Source: a candidate division WWE3 bacterium
Lineage (GTDB): Bacteria > Patescibacteriota > WWE3 > 2-01-FULL-39-13
Assembly: GCA_027002375.1 (NCBI GenBank)
Contig: JALWZX010000026.1
Location: forward strand, 1 to 20,884
Direction of reading: 5' to 3'
DNA: 20,884 nucleotides
The position numbers were made by a program, and so were the translations under genes. This document shows, piece by piece, positions 1 to 8,660 of the stretch. Position 1 is the first letter of the stretch; each line of letters begins with the position of its first letter. The notes beneath the pieces are model-generated. The model was not told where the DNA came from. It saw nothing but the letters and a program-made list of their open reading frames with translations, and made no database searches.

Positions 1-3000
1 TATCACTTTGATCTATCCAATATGGTTGATTACTTGCGTTTACTGATAGTATTTGGTCTTGTGTTCCTTGTGCTGTTGATTGTATTGCACTTGTTCCGTT
101 TCCATACAATACTCCGTTTTGTGTTAATGTACCTACACCTATACCTCCATGTATTACTGATAAATAATTTGAATCAACACCCCACCCAGAAGCACCATTA
201 ATATATGGAACTCCAACAGATGAAGAAGTATCCAACCCAGTTCCCCCTCTGTTAGTTGGTAACGTCGATTCTATACTCCACGTACCATTCGTAACCAAGG
301 GAACTCCATTGTCATTACCATTGCCGGCAGATGTATCTAATCCCGTTCCACCGTTAGTAGCAGCAACCTGATTAGATAAATCTGTAGATGCATCAACATA
401 TCCAAGTATTATCTGTTGATCATTGAGTGATAAATAAGAATGATTTGTAGTATCTAAAGTTACAGGATCATGTGTCGCACCAGTCAAGTTGTTGTCTAAA
501 TCATTCAAAACCTGTTGAACCGTTGTTCCGTCACTGTTAGCAAACTCATCAAATACACCAATCTTTGTAGCACCAGAATCAGAATTATCATTACCAGTTG
601 AATCTAGTCTCACACCATCTATAGAGATATAACCACTACCAGAATCGGCGACAGATAAGTTTTTAACACTTCCAACTGAACCAGCATTTATATCGATACC
701 ATTAATTGTAGAAGTTGTAGGAGCACTAATTGTTCCCGTAGTTGTAAATGAACCATTAACAGTTAAAGCAGAATTAGCTAATGAAAGTAAGTCAGAATCA
801 ACACCTGCCACACCTATAGTGTTCCCATCTAGTGATACATTGTCGACATTTAATATTCCAGAACTATCGAATGTAACAAAATCAGAACCACCAGATTGAA
901 CTTTAAAGCCACCCGTACCATTTAAATTGAAAGCGCCTTGATTAGCACCAAAATTTACTAACCAACTACCATTTAAATCATTATCGTTATCATAGATCAT
1001 TGCTTCAACATCAGATTCTGACAGTTGGGTATTAGTATCTTGTTGCGTTAAGTCTACCCAGTTCGTTCCATCATATACCCACAATTTTTGGTTGCTAGAA
1101 TCATAATACACGCGGCCCTCTGTGTTCGTTACACTTGTTTTAGGCGTAAATAACACATCATCAAACTGAACTGAAGACGATGGCGTTAACGCCTGTTGCA
1201 TTTGATACAACTCAACTTGCCCCTGACCAGTACCTGTGCCAGTTTGTATTGACGCAAATATTGGCGTTGCACTAGTATCTATTTTTTGTGGAAGTGATAG
1301 CGTAATGTCATTTGCATTGTTCGTCACAACCACTTCATCTGCAGTTCCTTGTAACAACTTAGGAGTTGGATCAGCGCCCGTGACACCAACCAACAATTCA
1401 CCATCATTTAATGGGGTAACAGCGCCAACAGGCGACGCACCTTGACCAACCAAAACACCATGTTGAGTTAAATTATTAACACCAGTACCACCCTGGCTTA
1501 CTGGTAACTGATCGACGCCTGCCAAAGTATTCGAATCCGCCCAATATGCAACTTGATTCGCTATTGGCGCTGTAGTTGTCGACCTTAAAGTTAATACACC
1601 ATTTTGATTCGGTATATAAACATCAGCATCAGCAGTTGGATCTATCGACGTTAATCTAGTTTCGAAACTGTCAGATGTATTAGTTCCAGTAAACCACAAT
1701 GAATTACCAGCAGAACCAGAAGATGTAAACGCGTCACCAGATGTAACATCTCCAACACTTGCGACACCTAACGAACTAATATCAGTACATGTCCAATAAT
1801 TGTTTCCGTTGTCCCATGCCAGCATTTGGCCATCTGTACAACCTGACAACAGACTTAATCCATCAGAATCTGATTCTAAACCAGTAAATGAATTAGATAG
1901 TTTTGTGGTTTGTGGGGAACTCGCAAGTTTGACTTCCACATTATCAGTATTAATTTGTAAGCCATTACCTACATTTACATCTAAGTTAAGCACACCCGTC
2001 GCACCACCACCTGACAATCCGTCACCCGCAGTAACACCTGTTGTCGCGTAACTAGAAACATTGTTAGAATCGACCAATGTACCAGTACGATCATCTAACA
2101 AATTAAGTTCGTTCACATCAATCACAGCACCATTTAATATGTTTAGTTCATTAGCAGACGGCGTAACTTGCACACCATTAATAGCCCATGTACCAGTTAA
2201 ATCTAAATCACCAGAATATGCCAAAGAATTAGCCAATTCGGCATCATCAACAACATTGTCAGATAGATACAAAGCACCAGTAGCGTTTAATGTTGCGTCA
2301 CCAGAGATTGTTTTATTTATCCAATCTGACGATGTGTCATCATAAATTAATACCTGCCCTGATGCGGGGGAACTCACAGATGTATCAGTAAGCTCAGCCA
2401 ATTGATCGTATTTCGCAACCTCTGTGTCTACATAATTCTTCGTAGAAGCATGTAATGCATTCGTAGGATCAGCGCTTAAAGTTAAATAGCCTGTCATTGT
2501 ATCACCAGTTACATTTACATATCTGTTATCACTTTGTAATCTAGTTAATAAGTCTGTATCGTCTGTACCATCCAAATAATTCTCAGCCGTTAAATCAGCA
2601 TACGCACTATAGTAGTCTGTACCAAGAGTACCCGCGTTTATATTAGAAGCGTTTTGATAAAAGCTTCCTTCTTGACCATCTAATAAGTCAGCGTTTAACC
2701 CAGATCCAGGGCCGTCGTTATCACTAGTCCAAATAGTACCAGTCAAACCTTGTAGCAAATTCAATTCTGCGGTCGATATTGTTGCACCAGATAATATATC
2801 TAATTCAGTACCAGTAACAGATGTACCCGAAAGTTTATTTAATTCGTCAGCCGTAGAGTTAACCTGGGTTCCACTAATAAACCAATTCCCGTTTATGTTT
2901 AGATTACCGGCAGAATTAAGGGTTGTACCTGCGCCCAAATCAAGTGTTGTACCATTACCAAAAGTTAAAGTATTACCTGATCCTGAATATGTTGTATTAG

Positions 3001-6000
3001 CATTTGATCTCAAAAAATCTGATGATTGTAAACCTTGTAAACGACCCGCATCTATGTCAGATTGTGCCATCCAATCCGGAGTGCCACTATTTGAATACAA
3101 TACATATCCGTCAGTTCCTTGAGCGGTTGAATTAATAGCGTTTGTACCGTTGCCGTAAAGCACCCCGTTTTGAGTAAATGTTGTGGTACCGGTACCACCT
3201 TTATCAACATCCAACGTAGTTGGAAATTCCCATGTACCATTATTTACATAAGCAATACCCGTTACACCAGCTGTGCTGGTACCGGTACCACCCAAGTTAT
3301 TAGCCAAAACACTTGGTACAGACCACACACCATTTGTAATTATTGGAACTCCATTGTCATTACCCGACCCATTGGCTGTGTTTATACCCGTACCTCCCCT
3401 TTGTGTGTTTAAATACTGTTCACTTGATAACGTGTTACTACCTGACCAATATGTAACATAGCCTGAATTCCCCGTACCCAATGCAAAATAATTATTACTG
3501 CCAGTAAATGGAATCGTAACAGTCACATCAGAGGTCGGATCATCAGTATTTAAAAGAATCTCGTTATTATCTGCAGTTGCCCCCTCAAAATAAAGCAAAC
3601 TGCCAGTACCATCTTCTGTAAATACTTCGCTTGTTGTAGAATCACCAACCTTTGTAACACTTTGCAATATAGAAGAATCTAAATCTTCAAGTGCCCCTTG
3701 TACATCAGTCGAAGTAACGTTTGTCATCGTTAACGGATTAACACCAACTAATGTGGCACCACTACTAACCCCATTATCATTCAACCCAGTTGTACCAACA
3801 ATTAAATCACCATTGGCAATTGTCAGACCTGTAGAACCGTCTACTGTTAAATCTGCATTAGTTTGTAAAGATGTAGCACCAGCTCTATATAAATTTGTAT
3901 CTGAAGAAAATGTTATTGTGCCCGAGTCACTTACGTAAAATGGTGCTGTATTACTTGTTCCTCCAACCGCAAAATCATCAGTAACATCTGTAGGTGCCAA
4001 AACACCAGCATTTCTCTGCCAATAGTGTTCACTTAATGTAGCCGGGTCAACCCACTCAAAGTTTGGTGTTGCATCATCATAAGTAAGAACCCACCCGTTC
4101 GAAGGCGCACTTGCCGTTGTATTTAAATCTTCTGGTAAAATTTCATTGTTTCGAATTTCAGAAGACTCTATAGTTTGCCCTAATAACGATGTTTCCGAAT
4201 TATACGATTGAACAGTTGTGCCTATATCGTTATCATCTAATAATGTATTTCCCCATACACGAGAATCTATTTCATCTGTTCTCAAATTATTAGTCGAATC
4301 TAATATTAAAACAGTATTATCAGAACCATTCGTAAGTCCTGTTGCCTGAATATTCCCTGAAATTATCGCATCACCGTTTAAATCTAATTCAGCAGAAGGC
4401 GTTGCATTATTTATACCTAAGTAACTGTTATTTGAATCCCAATATAAATTGCTTGATCCAGTTATTGATGTTTGGGAATTCCAAAATGCTACTTGGTTTG
4501 CATCAGCAGTACCCGTTACCGCTCCAATATCTGACACGTCAGAGCAAGACCATTGAGTTCCATCAAAAGATAACATTTGATCTGAGCTACAACCAGTCAA
4601 CAAACTTAACCCGTCAGAATCAACTTCTAAACCTGAAACATTTTGTGATTCTGTTGAAAATAAAGTAGTTGCTCTTTTTACAGAAACGCTATCAAGGTCA
4701 ACTTGGATACCATTACCTGCACCAATGTCTATAGTAGCCGTAGAATTATGACCCGCAGTATCGCCAGTCAAACCGTTACCAGCAGTTATTGTGGCAACAT
4801 AATCGCCATTAGTCTCTGTACTCAAGTCAATACCACCTGACAATGTTTCAAACTCTGTATTTGTAACAGAGGTACCTGCCAAGACATTTAAATCAGTGGC
4901 ACTGGAATTCACTCTATCATTATTTATATACCAATCACCATTTACATAAAATCCCGTACCACTATCTAATTGTAAAACAGTACCGTTATCAAATGTTAAA
5001 GTACCTGATTCATAATTGTCATTGACATTAGATCTTAGAAAATCTGTTGAGTCTAATGTATCTAAAGTGCCAGCATCGATATCTTGTTGATCTAACCAAT
5101 CAAAACCAGAAGTACCATCGTAAGACAATATTTGACCTGATGTAGTTGGAACATGCAAAGATTGCACATCTTCAGCTAACAATGTACCGTTCGTTATTTC
5201 ATTAGATTCTATACTGTTACCTAATATCGTAGTATCGGCATCATATGGCTGAACATCTGACCCAATGATCAAACCCAAGTTTGCTCTAGCATTGGTAGCA
5301 TTGTTTGCCCCTGTTCCACCATGTGTAATCGGTACCTCATTTAATATGTCTTGAGTAGCATCAACACCATGTAATTCCAATTCTTTCGTAGTTGCATTAA
5401 GTTGGTTTAAAGTAAGATAAGTATAGCCATTAGATGTTAGTGTTAAAGCGTTATCAATATCATCGGTGATTGCTAATGTTCCAGTTTTGTTAGGTAGAAG
5501 CAAAACCTGATCAGTTGTAGGCTCTTCAGCTTTAAGTAGCGTTTCGTAATCCAAATCGGCAGGATCAGTTGAATCACCCTCAAAATATAACAGATTACCA
5601 TCATATGCGCCATCTCTTTGGCTAAACGCATCGCCGCTGGCAACATCTCCAACTCGACTTATGTCACCCGGTACAATGCCACCGACATCTTGCCACAAAA
5701 ATCTGTCGTTAGGTTGATCGTATGTCAAAACCTGACTATCAGTCGGCACCGTACTCGAATCGAGATCTTCGGGTGCGATAGTGTTGTTTTGTATTTCAGA
5801 TGAGTCAATAGATGTCCCAAGGGTGCTCTGAATTTCTATGCCACCAGCTGAGTTGTTCACCAATATACCGTATCCAGATGTAATTGTCGTCAAATCGAAA
5901 CCACTGCCGTTACCAACCAGTATTTCGCCATTTTGTGCAGATGACGTATTTAAGCCGGTACCACCATAATCGTTTGGCAATTGACCAATATAACCAAGTT

Positions 6001-7687
6001 TAGTTAAGTCTAATGTACCAGATCCCAAAATTCCTGTGTTGTCCTCATCAAAAATATAATCTTCTACATCTTTTTCTGTTTCTGCAGGTAAACTATCAAA
6101 AGTTAATGTGTTCGTTGCTGGGTCAACAGAAATATTTATGCCAGGTCCTTGTGCAAAACGTAATGTATCGGTATTTCCACTTGCAGATATTGTGTCAGTA
6201 CCGTTAGTAACAAAACCAAAAATGTTTTGTGAGGAACCAGCATCTGTATTTGTAATAGTAGTACCACTAATACCGATCCCAGTACCTGGTGTTAATGCTA
6301 CATCACCAGTTACGCCACCGACGCTGAGAACGCCTGTATTTTCAATTGTAGTTCCACTAACCCCAATTCCGTTTCCAGGTTGTAAAGAAACATCACCAGT
6401 TGTTCCACCTATACTCAAGACACCAAGGTTTTCTATCTTTCCATTAGCTGCTGATAGCCCCGCACCTAATTCAATATTACCCGTTTCACCACCAATACCT
6501 ACAACTCCATTATTTGAGATAACTGTGTTTTGGCCCCCAGATACATTAATTCCTTCGCCACCCGATATTGAATATATAACATTTGATGCTGTAACTTTAC
6601 CAGAACCAAGATTTAAATTTTGACCACTCGCGTCAATGTTATCTAAAAAGACTGATTTCCCATTCACAACAACATCATCAAATCTTGACGGTATATTTAT
6701 AGAAAAATATGGCTCAACTGTTGAATCAGATTCGGCAAGCACTTTTGAATCTTTATTTGCCATTAATTCAGAGTTATTCACACCCAAAACAGTACTTGCA
6801 TTATGATTATTTTCCCCATCACTAGAAACATCAATTTCAAAATTCTTATTTACCTCAGTAGCAAGTATTCTAAGTGGATTATTTTTACTAGCACTCGCAC
6901 TAAATTGCGAAATATATCTACTAATGGTCGACGTAATATCGCCACCATAACTTGTTCCAGAAAATATCAAACTTGCTAATGTAAAAAGAAGTAATAACGA
7001 AACAATGATAGCCGACCTATGATGTGAAACCCCGCCATTTGTGCCATCAGCAACAGCATTAGTCACAACCTTGTCTTCTGCATTAATCGTTAAAGATTCA
7101 TCGTGAGCTCTCAAAAAGTCATCACCATGTTTTACTATAAAATAATCAGAATCATCTGATACATTAGCATTATTGTTAATGTCTTTGGAATTTATATTGA
7201 GATAATCACCGGCATTATTATAATCACCGGCATTGTTATTATCACTACCATCAACATCAGCATTGGCATTGTTGGTAATATCGTCCTTAACGTTAATATT
7301 AACAACATCGTTATAGTTAGAATTAATATCAATCTTATCGTTGATATCGCTAACTCGAATATCATCATTTTGCTTTTTGTTACTACCCACACTGGTATCA
7401 TCTTTCTCGTTGTAATACTTCTTGAGTTTAGCAACAGATAACTTCTTCTCAGTTTGTAATTTGTGAATTTCAACCAACCTATCAACAACCCACTCAGGCA
7501 AATGTGCAATAATTTTACCGTTCACATATATTCTTTTCTGCTTTGGAAGTAAGCCGTTCTTTACAAAATAACGAATCCTATTTTTGGGGTTTCCGTAACC
7601 GAATTTTACACCAAGGTTAGTAGCTCTTTCGATTACTTTTTCTGTAGGTATTAATTTGTTATAGTTTGCATTGTCATTATTGGACAT
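1..7687 (-). CDS. Giant single-pass surface protein with phage-tail-fibre-like repeats (partial, C-terminus beyond window)
   Basis: The minus-strand frame starting with ATG at 7687 translates continuously to position 2 (2562 codons) with no stop in any stretch I checked; the C-terminus lies outside the window. Residues 12-50 resemble a MerR-type helix-turn-helix (GNPKNRIRYFVKNGLLP). Residues about 95-200 are polar and Asn/Asp-rich. A hydrophobic helix at about 224-243 (AIIVSLLLLFTLASLIFSG) is the only membrane segment I see, implying an inside N-terminus and an outside C-terminus. The remaining 2300 residues are Gly/Thr/Ser/Asn/Asp-rich with tail-fibre signatures: GGTG motifs (GGTGANNATNARANLGL near 5310), GDTMTGYLTLSADPT followed by TKNYVD near 2430-2512, and ELN/ELD-x-L-x-G repeats. 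Such proteins are common in CPR genomes and often end in a self-cleaving or chaperone domain, which cannot be seen here. Likely role is adhesion or an extracellular fibre (inference). A good promoter lies just upstream. Confidence 0.9.
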   Translation of the reverse strand, partial: MSNNDNANYNKLIPTEKVIERATNLGVKFGYGNPKNRIRYFVKNGLLPKQKRIYVNGKIIAHLPEWVVDRLVEIHKLQTEKKLSVAKLKKYYNEKDDTSVGSNKKQNDDIRVSDINDKIDINSNYNDVVNINVKDDITNNANADVDGSDNNNAGDYNNAGDYLNINSKDINNNANVSDDSDYFIVKHGDDFLRAHDESLTINAEDKVVTNAVADGTNGGVSHHRSAIIVSLLLLFTLASLIFSGTSYGGDITSTISRYISQFSASASKNNPLRILATEVNKNFEIDVSSDGENNHNASTVLGVNNSELMANKDSKVLAESDSTVEPYFSINIPSRFDDVVVNGKSVFLDNIDASGQNLNLGSGKVTASNVIYSISGGEGINVSGGQNTVISNNGVVGIGGETGNIELGAGLSAANGKIENLGVLSIGGTTGDVSLQPGNGIGVSGTTIENTGVLSVGGVTGDVALTPGTGIGISGTTITNTDAGSSQNIFGFVTNGTDTISASGNTDTLRFAQGPGINISVDPATNTLTFDSLPAETEKDVEDYIFDEDNTGILGSGTLDLTKLGYIGQLPNDYGGTGLNTSSAQNGEILVGNGSGFDLTTITSGYGILVNNSAGGIEIQSTLGTSIDSSEIQNNTIAPEDLDSSTVPTDSQVLTYDQPNDRFLWQDVGGIVPGDISRVGDVASGDAFSQRDGAYDGNLLYFEGDSTDPADLDYETLLKAEEPTTDQVLLLPNKTGTLAITDDIDNALTLTSNGYTYLTLNQLNATTKELELHGVDATQDILNEVPITHGGTGANNATNARANLGLIIGSDVQPYDADTTILGNSIESNEITNGTLLAEDVQSLHVPTTSGQILSYDGTSGFDWLDQQDIDAGTLDTLDSTDFLRSNVNDNYESGTLTFDNGTVLQLDSGTGFYVNGDWYINNDRVNSSATDLNVLAGTSVTNTEFETLSGGIDLSTETNGDYVATITAGNGLTGDTAGHNSTATIDIGAGNGIQVDLDSVSVKRATTLFSTESQNVSGLEVDSDGLSLLTGCSSDQMLSFDGTQWSCSDVSDIGAVTGTADANQVAFWNSQTSITGSSNLYWDSNNSYLGINNATPSAELDLNGDAIISGNIQATGLTNGSDNTVLILDSTNNLRTDEIDSRVWGNTLLDDNDIGTTVQSYNSETSLLGQTIESSEIRNNEILPEDLNTTASAPSNGWVLTYDDATPNFEWVDPATLSEHYWQRNAGVLAPTDVTDDFAVGGTSNTAPFYVSDSGTITFSSDTNLYRAGATSLQTNADLTVDGSTGLTIANGDLIVGTTGLNDNGVSSGATLVGVNPLTMTNVTSTDVQGALEDLDSSILQSVTKVGDSTTSEVFTEDGTGSLLYFEGATADNNEILLNTDDPTSDVTVTIPFTGSNNYFALGTGNSGYVTYWSGSNTLSSEQYLNTQRGGTGINTANGSGNDNGVPIITNGVWSVPSVLANNLGGTGTSTAGVTGIAYVNNGTWEFPTTLDVDKGGTGTTTFTQNGVLYGNGTNAINSTAQGTDGYVLYSNSGTPDWMAQSDIDAGRLQGLQSSDFLRSNANTTYSGSGNTLTFGNGTTLDLGAGTTLNSAGNLNINGNWFISGTQVNSTADELNKLSGTSVTGTELDILSGATISTAELNLLQGLTGTIWTSDNDGPGSGLNADLLDGQEGSFYQNASNINAGTLGTDYYSAYADLTAENYLDGTDDTDLLTRLQSDNRYVNVTGDTMTGYLTLSADPTNALHASTKNYVDTEVAKYDQLAELTDTSVSSPASGQVLIYDDTSSDWINKTISGDATLNATGALYLSDNVVDDAELANSLAYSGDLDLTGTWAINGVQVTPSANELNILNGAVIDVNELNLLDDRTGTLVDSNNVSSYATTGVTAGDGLSGGGATGVLNLDVNVGNGLQINTDNVEVKLASSPQTTKLSNSFTGLESDSDGLSLLSGCTDGQMLAWDNGNNYWTCTDISSLGVASVGDVTSGDAFTSSGSAGNSLWFTGTNTSDSFETRLTSIDPTADADVYIPNQNGVLTLRSTTTAPIANQVAYWADSNTLAGVDQLPVSQGGTGVNNLTQHGVLVGQGASPVGAVTPLNDGELLVGVTGADPTPKLLQGTADEVVVTNNANDITLSLPQKIDTSATPIFASIQTGTGTGQGQVELYQMQQALTPSSSVQFDDVLFTPKTSVTNTEGRVYYDSSNQKLWVYDGTNWVDLTQQDTNTQLSESDVEAMIYDNDNDLNGSWLVNFGANQGAFNLNGTGGFKVQSGGSDFVTFDSSGILNVDNVSLDGNTIGVAGVDSDLLSLANSALTVNGSFTTTGTISAPTTSTINGIDINAGSVGSVKNLSVADSGSGYISIDGVRLDSTGNDNSDSGATKIGVFDEFANSDGTTVQQVLNDLDNNLTGATHDPVTLDTTNHSYLSLNDQQIILGYVDASTDLSNQVAATNGGTGLDTSAGNGNDNGVPLVTNGTWSIESTLPTNRGGTGLDTSSSVGVPYINGASGWGVDSNYLSVIHGGIGVGTLTQNGVLYGNGTSAIQSTAQGTQDQILSVNASNQPYWIDQSD
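2740..5100 (-). repeat. Pair of homologous ~100-residue blocks in the giant protein
   Basis: The block encoded at about 5100-4840 (DIDAGTLDTLDSTDFLRSN, then LTFDNGT, NGDWYINNDRVNSSATDLN, TSVTNTEFETLSGG) is matched by the block at about 3070-2740 (DIDAGRLQGLQSSDFLRSN, then LTFGNGT, NGNWFISGTQVNSTADELN, TSVTGTELDILSGAT). The downstream segments also pair: GLEVDSDGLSLLTGC near 4650 and GLESDSDGLSLLSGC near 1890. This indicates internal duplication of a long segment followed by divergence. Confidence 0.75.
3184..3292. repeat. Two identical 16-bp palindromic repeats, 93 bp apart, in coding sequence
   Basis: TGGTACCGGTACCACC occurs at 3184-3199 and 3277-3292. Its first 14 bases are a perfect palindrome. 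Both copies encode the GGTGT motif of the giant protein and are spaced by exactly 31 codons, so the identity is most simply explained by repetition of the protein unit. Confidence 0.8.
4127..5813 (-). repeat. Three divergent copies of an ESSEIxNNxIxxEDL-type unit inside the giant protein
   Basis: Translating the giant frame gives three related units: SIDSSEIQNNTIAPEDL (about 5763-5813), SIESNEITNGTLLAEDV (about 5168-5219) and TIESSEIRNNEILPEDL (about 4127-4176). Each is followed by a line of the form xVLTYDxxxxxFxW(V/L/Q)D. The copies have diverged at DNA level, so these are old protein-level duplications, not recent tandem repeats. They probably mark repeated structural modules along a beta-rich fibre. 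Confidence 0.75.
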
Positions 7688-7723
7688 TTGGACAGGATTC
7701 TCGTTACTATAACCTTACGAGAA

Positions 7724-7752
7724 ATTATACAAAATTATTTCAACGAAAGCAA
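7724..7752 (-). promoter_or_regulatory. Sigma70-type promoter for the giant surface protein
   Basis: On the minus strand a -35 TTGCTT (7752-7747) is separated by 17 bp from a perfect -10 TATAAT (7729-7724). Transcription should begin near 7717, leaving a leader of about 30 nt before the ATG at 7687. No clear Shine-Dalgarno is visible in that leader. Confidence 0.7.
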
Positions 7753-8088
7753 TATCACACCTAACGGGAAATTGTGTTTAGAACAACTTCTTTGTGCAAA
7801 AGTGTGTCTAATATTACTGCCAACAAGGGTCTATTTTAACAACCCGAACGACTCGTCTGTATCAAAAACCTGTTCGTAACATATTGAGACTATAAGATAT
7901 ATGAGTCATCTTTGCGATTTATTTTTCACAACGTCGCTTGATTGCGTTATTAATCAAAAGATGTTGTTTCGGCATAATCGAACCATTTTAGCGATATAAA
8001 TGCAAAATGTTGACTCGTAAACCGTTAGTATTTTGTATATATTCATAACATCGCAATAAACAACAATTAACTATTCAATAACCCGGTA

Positions 8089-8117
8089 TAAACAAAGTGA
8101 CAATTTTTTGTTAGAAT
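8089..8117 (+). promoter_or_regulatory. Probable promoter giving a near-leaderless epsilon mRNA
   Basis: An extended -10, TG-T-TAGAAT (8109-8117), ends 10 nt before the ATG at 8128. A weak -35 TAAACA (8089-8094) sits 17 bp upstream of the hexamer. The same TGTTARAAT pattern stands just before the GH57 and glgA starts. A second possible -10 is TATAAA at 8087-8092. No Shine-Dalgarno precedes the start. Confidence 0.45.
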
Positions 8118-8127
8118 TAAACTAATC

Positions 8128-8415
8128 ATGTTAAAAAAAGAAAATAAAACATTTGATGTAAAAATAATGAACTCAGATGCAGTATTGTTCAAGGGAAAAG
8201 CTAAATCAGTATCTTCCGTAAACGACACCGGTAAATTTGATATACTACCTGGCCATACCAACTTCATTTCAATAATAAAAGAACATCTCACATTAACTAC
8301 TGATACAAACAACCAGAAAGAATTTGACGTAGACAACGGTATCGTAATGGTGTTTGAAAATAAATTAAAGGTGTTTTTGGGTATTAAGCAACAAAAAATT
8401 AAGGTAGAAAAGTGA
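8128..8415 (+). CDS. atpC: F-type ATPase epsilon subunit, N-terminal domain only
   Basis: This 95-residue protein matches the N-terminal beta-sandwich of F1 epsilon: an FDVKIMNSDAVLFKGKA opening, the hallmark GKFDILPGHTNFISII at about residues 38-53, and a closing strand FENKLKVFLG. In F-ATPases epsilon sits on the central stalk with gamma and contacts the c-ring. Bacterial epsilon is usually 130-140 residues with a C-terminal helical hairpin that can inhibit the enzyme; here the protein ends straight after the sandwich, so that hairpin is absent. The gene is on the strand opposite to its partner subunits and convergent with beta, whereas atpC normally follows atpD in the same operon. The ATG at 8128 fits the conserved fold start. 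The stop is TGA. Confidence 0.85.
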   Translation: MLKKENKTFDVKIMNSDAVLFKGKAKSVSSVNDTGKFDILPGHTNFISIIKEHLTLTTDTNNQKEFDVDNGIVMVFENKLKVFLGIKQQKIKVEK

Positions 8416-8470
8416 AAATACACGAGATAAAATTTGTGGTTTCTTATGATGATAGATTCAAAACAAAATC

Positions 8471-8500
8471 TTCTAGGAACTAAATCTAAAACTCCTAGAA
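8471..8500 (-). terminator. Putative terminator for the ATPase operon (minus strand)
   Basis: The stem TTCTAGGA/TCCTAGAA with a 14-nt loop is followed in the minus direction by GATTTTGTTTTG, an interrupted T-rich tract. It lies about 160 bp past the beta stop, with two other hairpins in between. Confidence 0.35.
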
Positions 8501-8582
8501 ATGATATTGAGTATCATCACAGGATATCACTGATACAAATCAGTGATAAATGATCGCTAATTATTATATTGACTAACTCTAT

Positions 8583-8606
8583 CCACGCACTAAAGTGCGT
8601 GGTTTT
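8583..8606 (+). terminator. Putative intrinsic terminator for epsilon
   Basis: An 8-bp GC-rich stem, CCACGCAC and GTGCGTGG with a TAAA loop, is followed on the plus strand by TTTT. It lies about 170 bp past the epsilon stop. The T-run is short, so efficiency is uncertain. Confidence 0.5.
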
Positions 8607-8660
8607 AAGTTTAGCGATAATAAAAGATCTAATTACTTTTATAATCTAAAAAGATATAGT

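Larger units (their letters stand above)
7688..8127. other. Divergent intergenic region between giant protein and epsilon subunit
   Basis: This 440-bp AT-rich stretch separates two divergent genes. It holds the promoter at 7724-7752 and probable epsilon promoter elements at its right end. The only symmetry I see is a modest 6-bp stem, TTGATT (7938-7943) with AATCAA (7952-7957). A TTGACT at 8010-8015 resembles a -35 but has no well-spaced -10. The decamer TTTAGCGATA at 7987-7996 recurs at 8610-8619. I see no convincing gene or structured RNA here. Confidence 0.6.
8436..8618. repeat. Dense hairpin cluster between convergent epsilon and beta genes, possibly a MITE-like element
   Basis: Four perfect inverted repeats occur in about 130 bp: TTCTAGGA/TCCTAGAA (8471-8478, 8493-8500); ATGATA/TATCAT (8501-8506, 8512-8517); TATCACTGAT/ATCAGTGATA with loop ACAA (8525-8548); and CCACGCAC/GTGCGTGG with loop TAAA (8583-8602). 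The last is bracketed by ATCGCTAA (8553-8560) and TTAGCGAT (8611-8618). GTGGTTTCTTA at 8436-8446 is identical to the end of the hairpin at 18518-18553. Stems followed by CGTGGTTT resemble the subterminal hairpins of IS200/IS605-type elements, so a non-autonomous remnant is possible; a cluster of terminators is the alternative. Confidence 0.55.

Noticed and set aside
3184..3292. Repeated palindromes as a possible CRISPR or regulatory array
   Set aside because: Only two copies, spaced by whole codons, encoding the GGTG motif in an open frame; better explained by protein repetition.
1236..6623. Plus-strand open frames of 60-171 codons (for example 6108-6623)
   Set aside because: They lie antisense to the continuous giant minus-strand frame, have low-complexity Pro/Val/Ser composition from its codon bias, and show no start signals or family features.
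7192..7509. Minus-strand 105-codon frame
   Set aside because: It is an out-of-frame reading of the Asn/Asp-rich linker of the giant protein, whose own frame is open here.
1..7687. Prophage
   Set aside because: Tail-fibre-like motifs occur in one membrane-anchored protein, with no capsid, terminase, portal or integrase genes around it.
7688..7879. Plus-strand 63-codon frame with a TTG start in the divergent region
   Set aside because: No Shine-Dalgarno, no recognisable content, and it overlaps the promoter of the giant gene.
8067..8423. Minus-strand 118-codon frame opposite epsilon
   Set aside because: Antisense to a well-supported epsilon gene; no family features.
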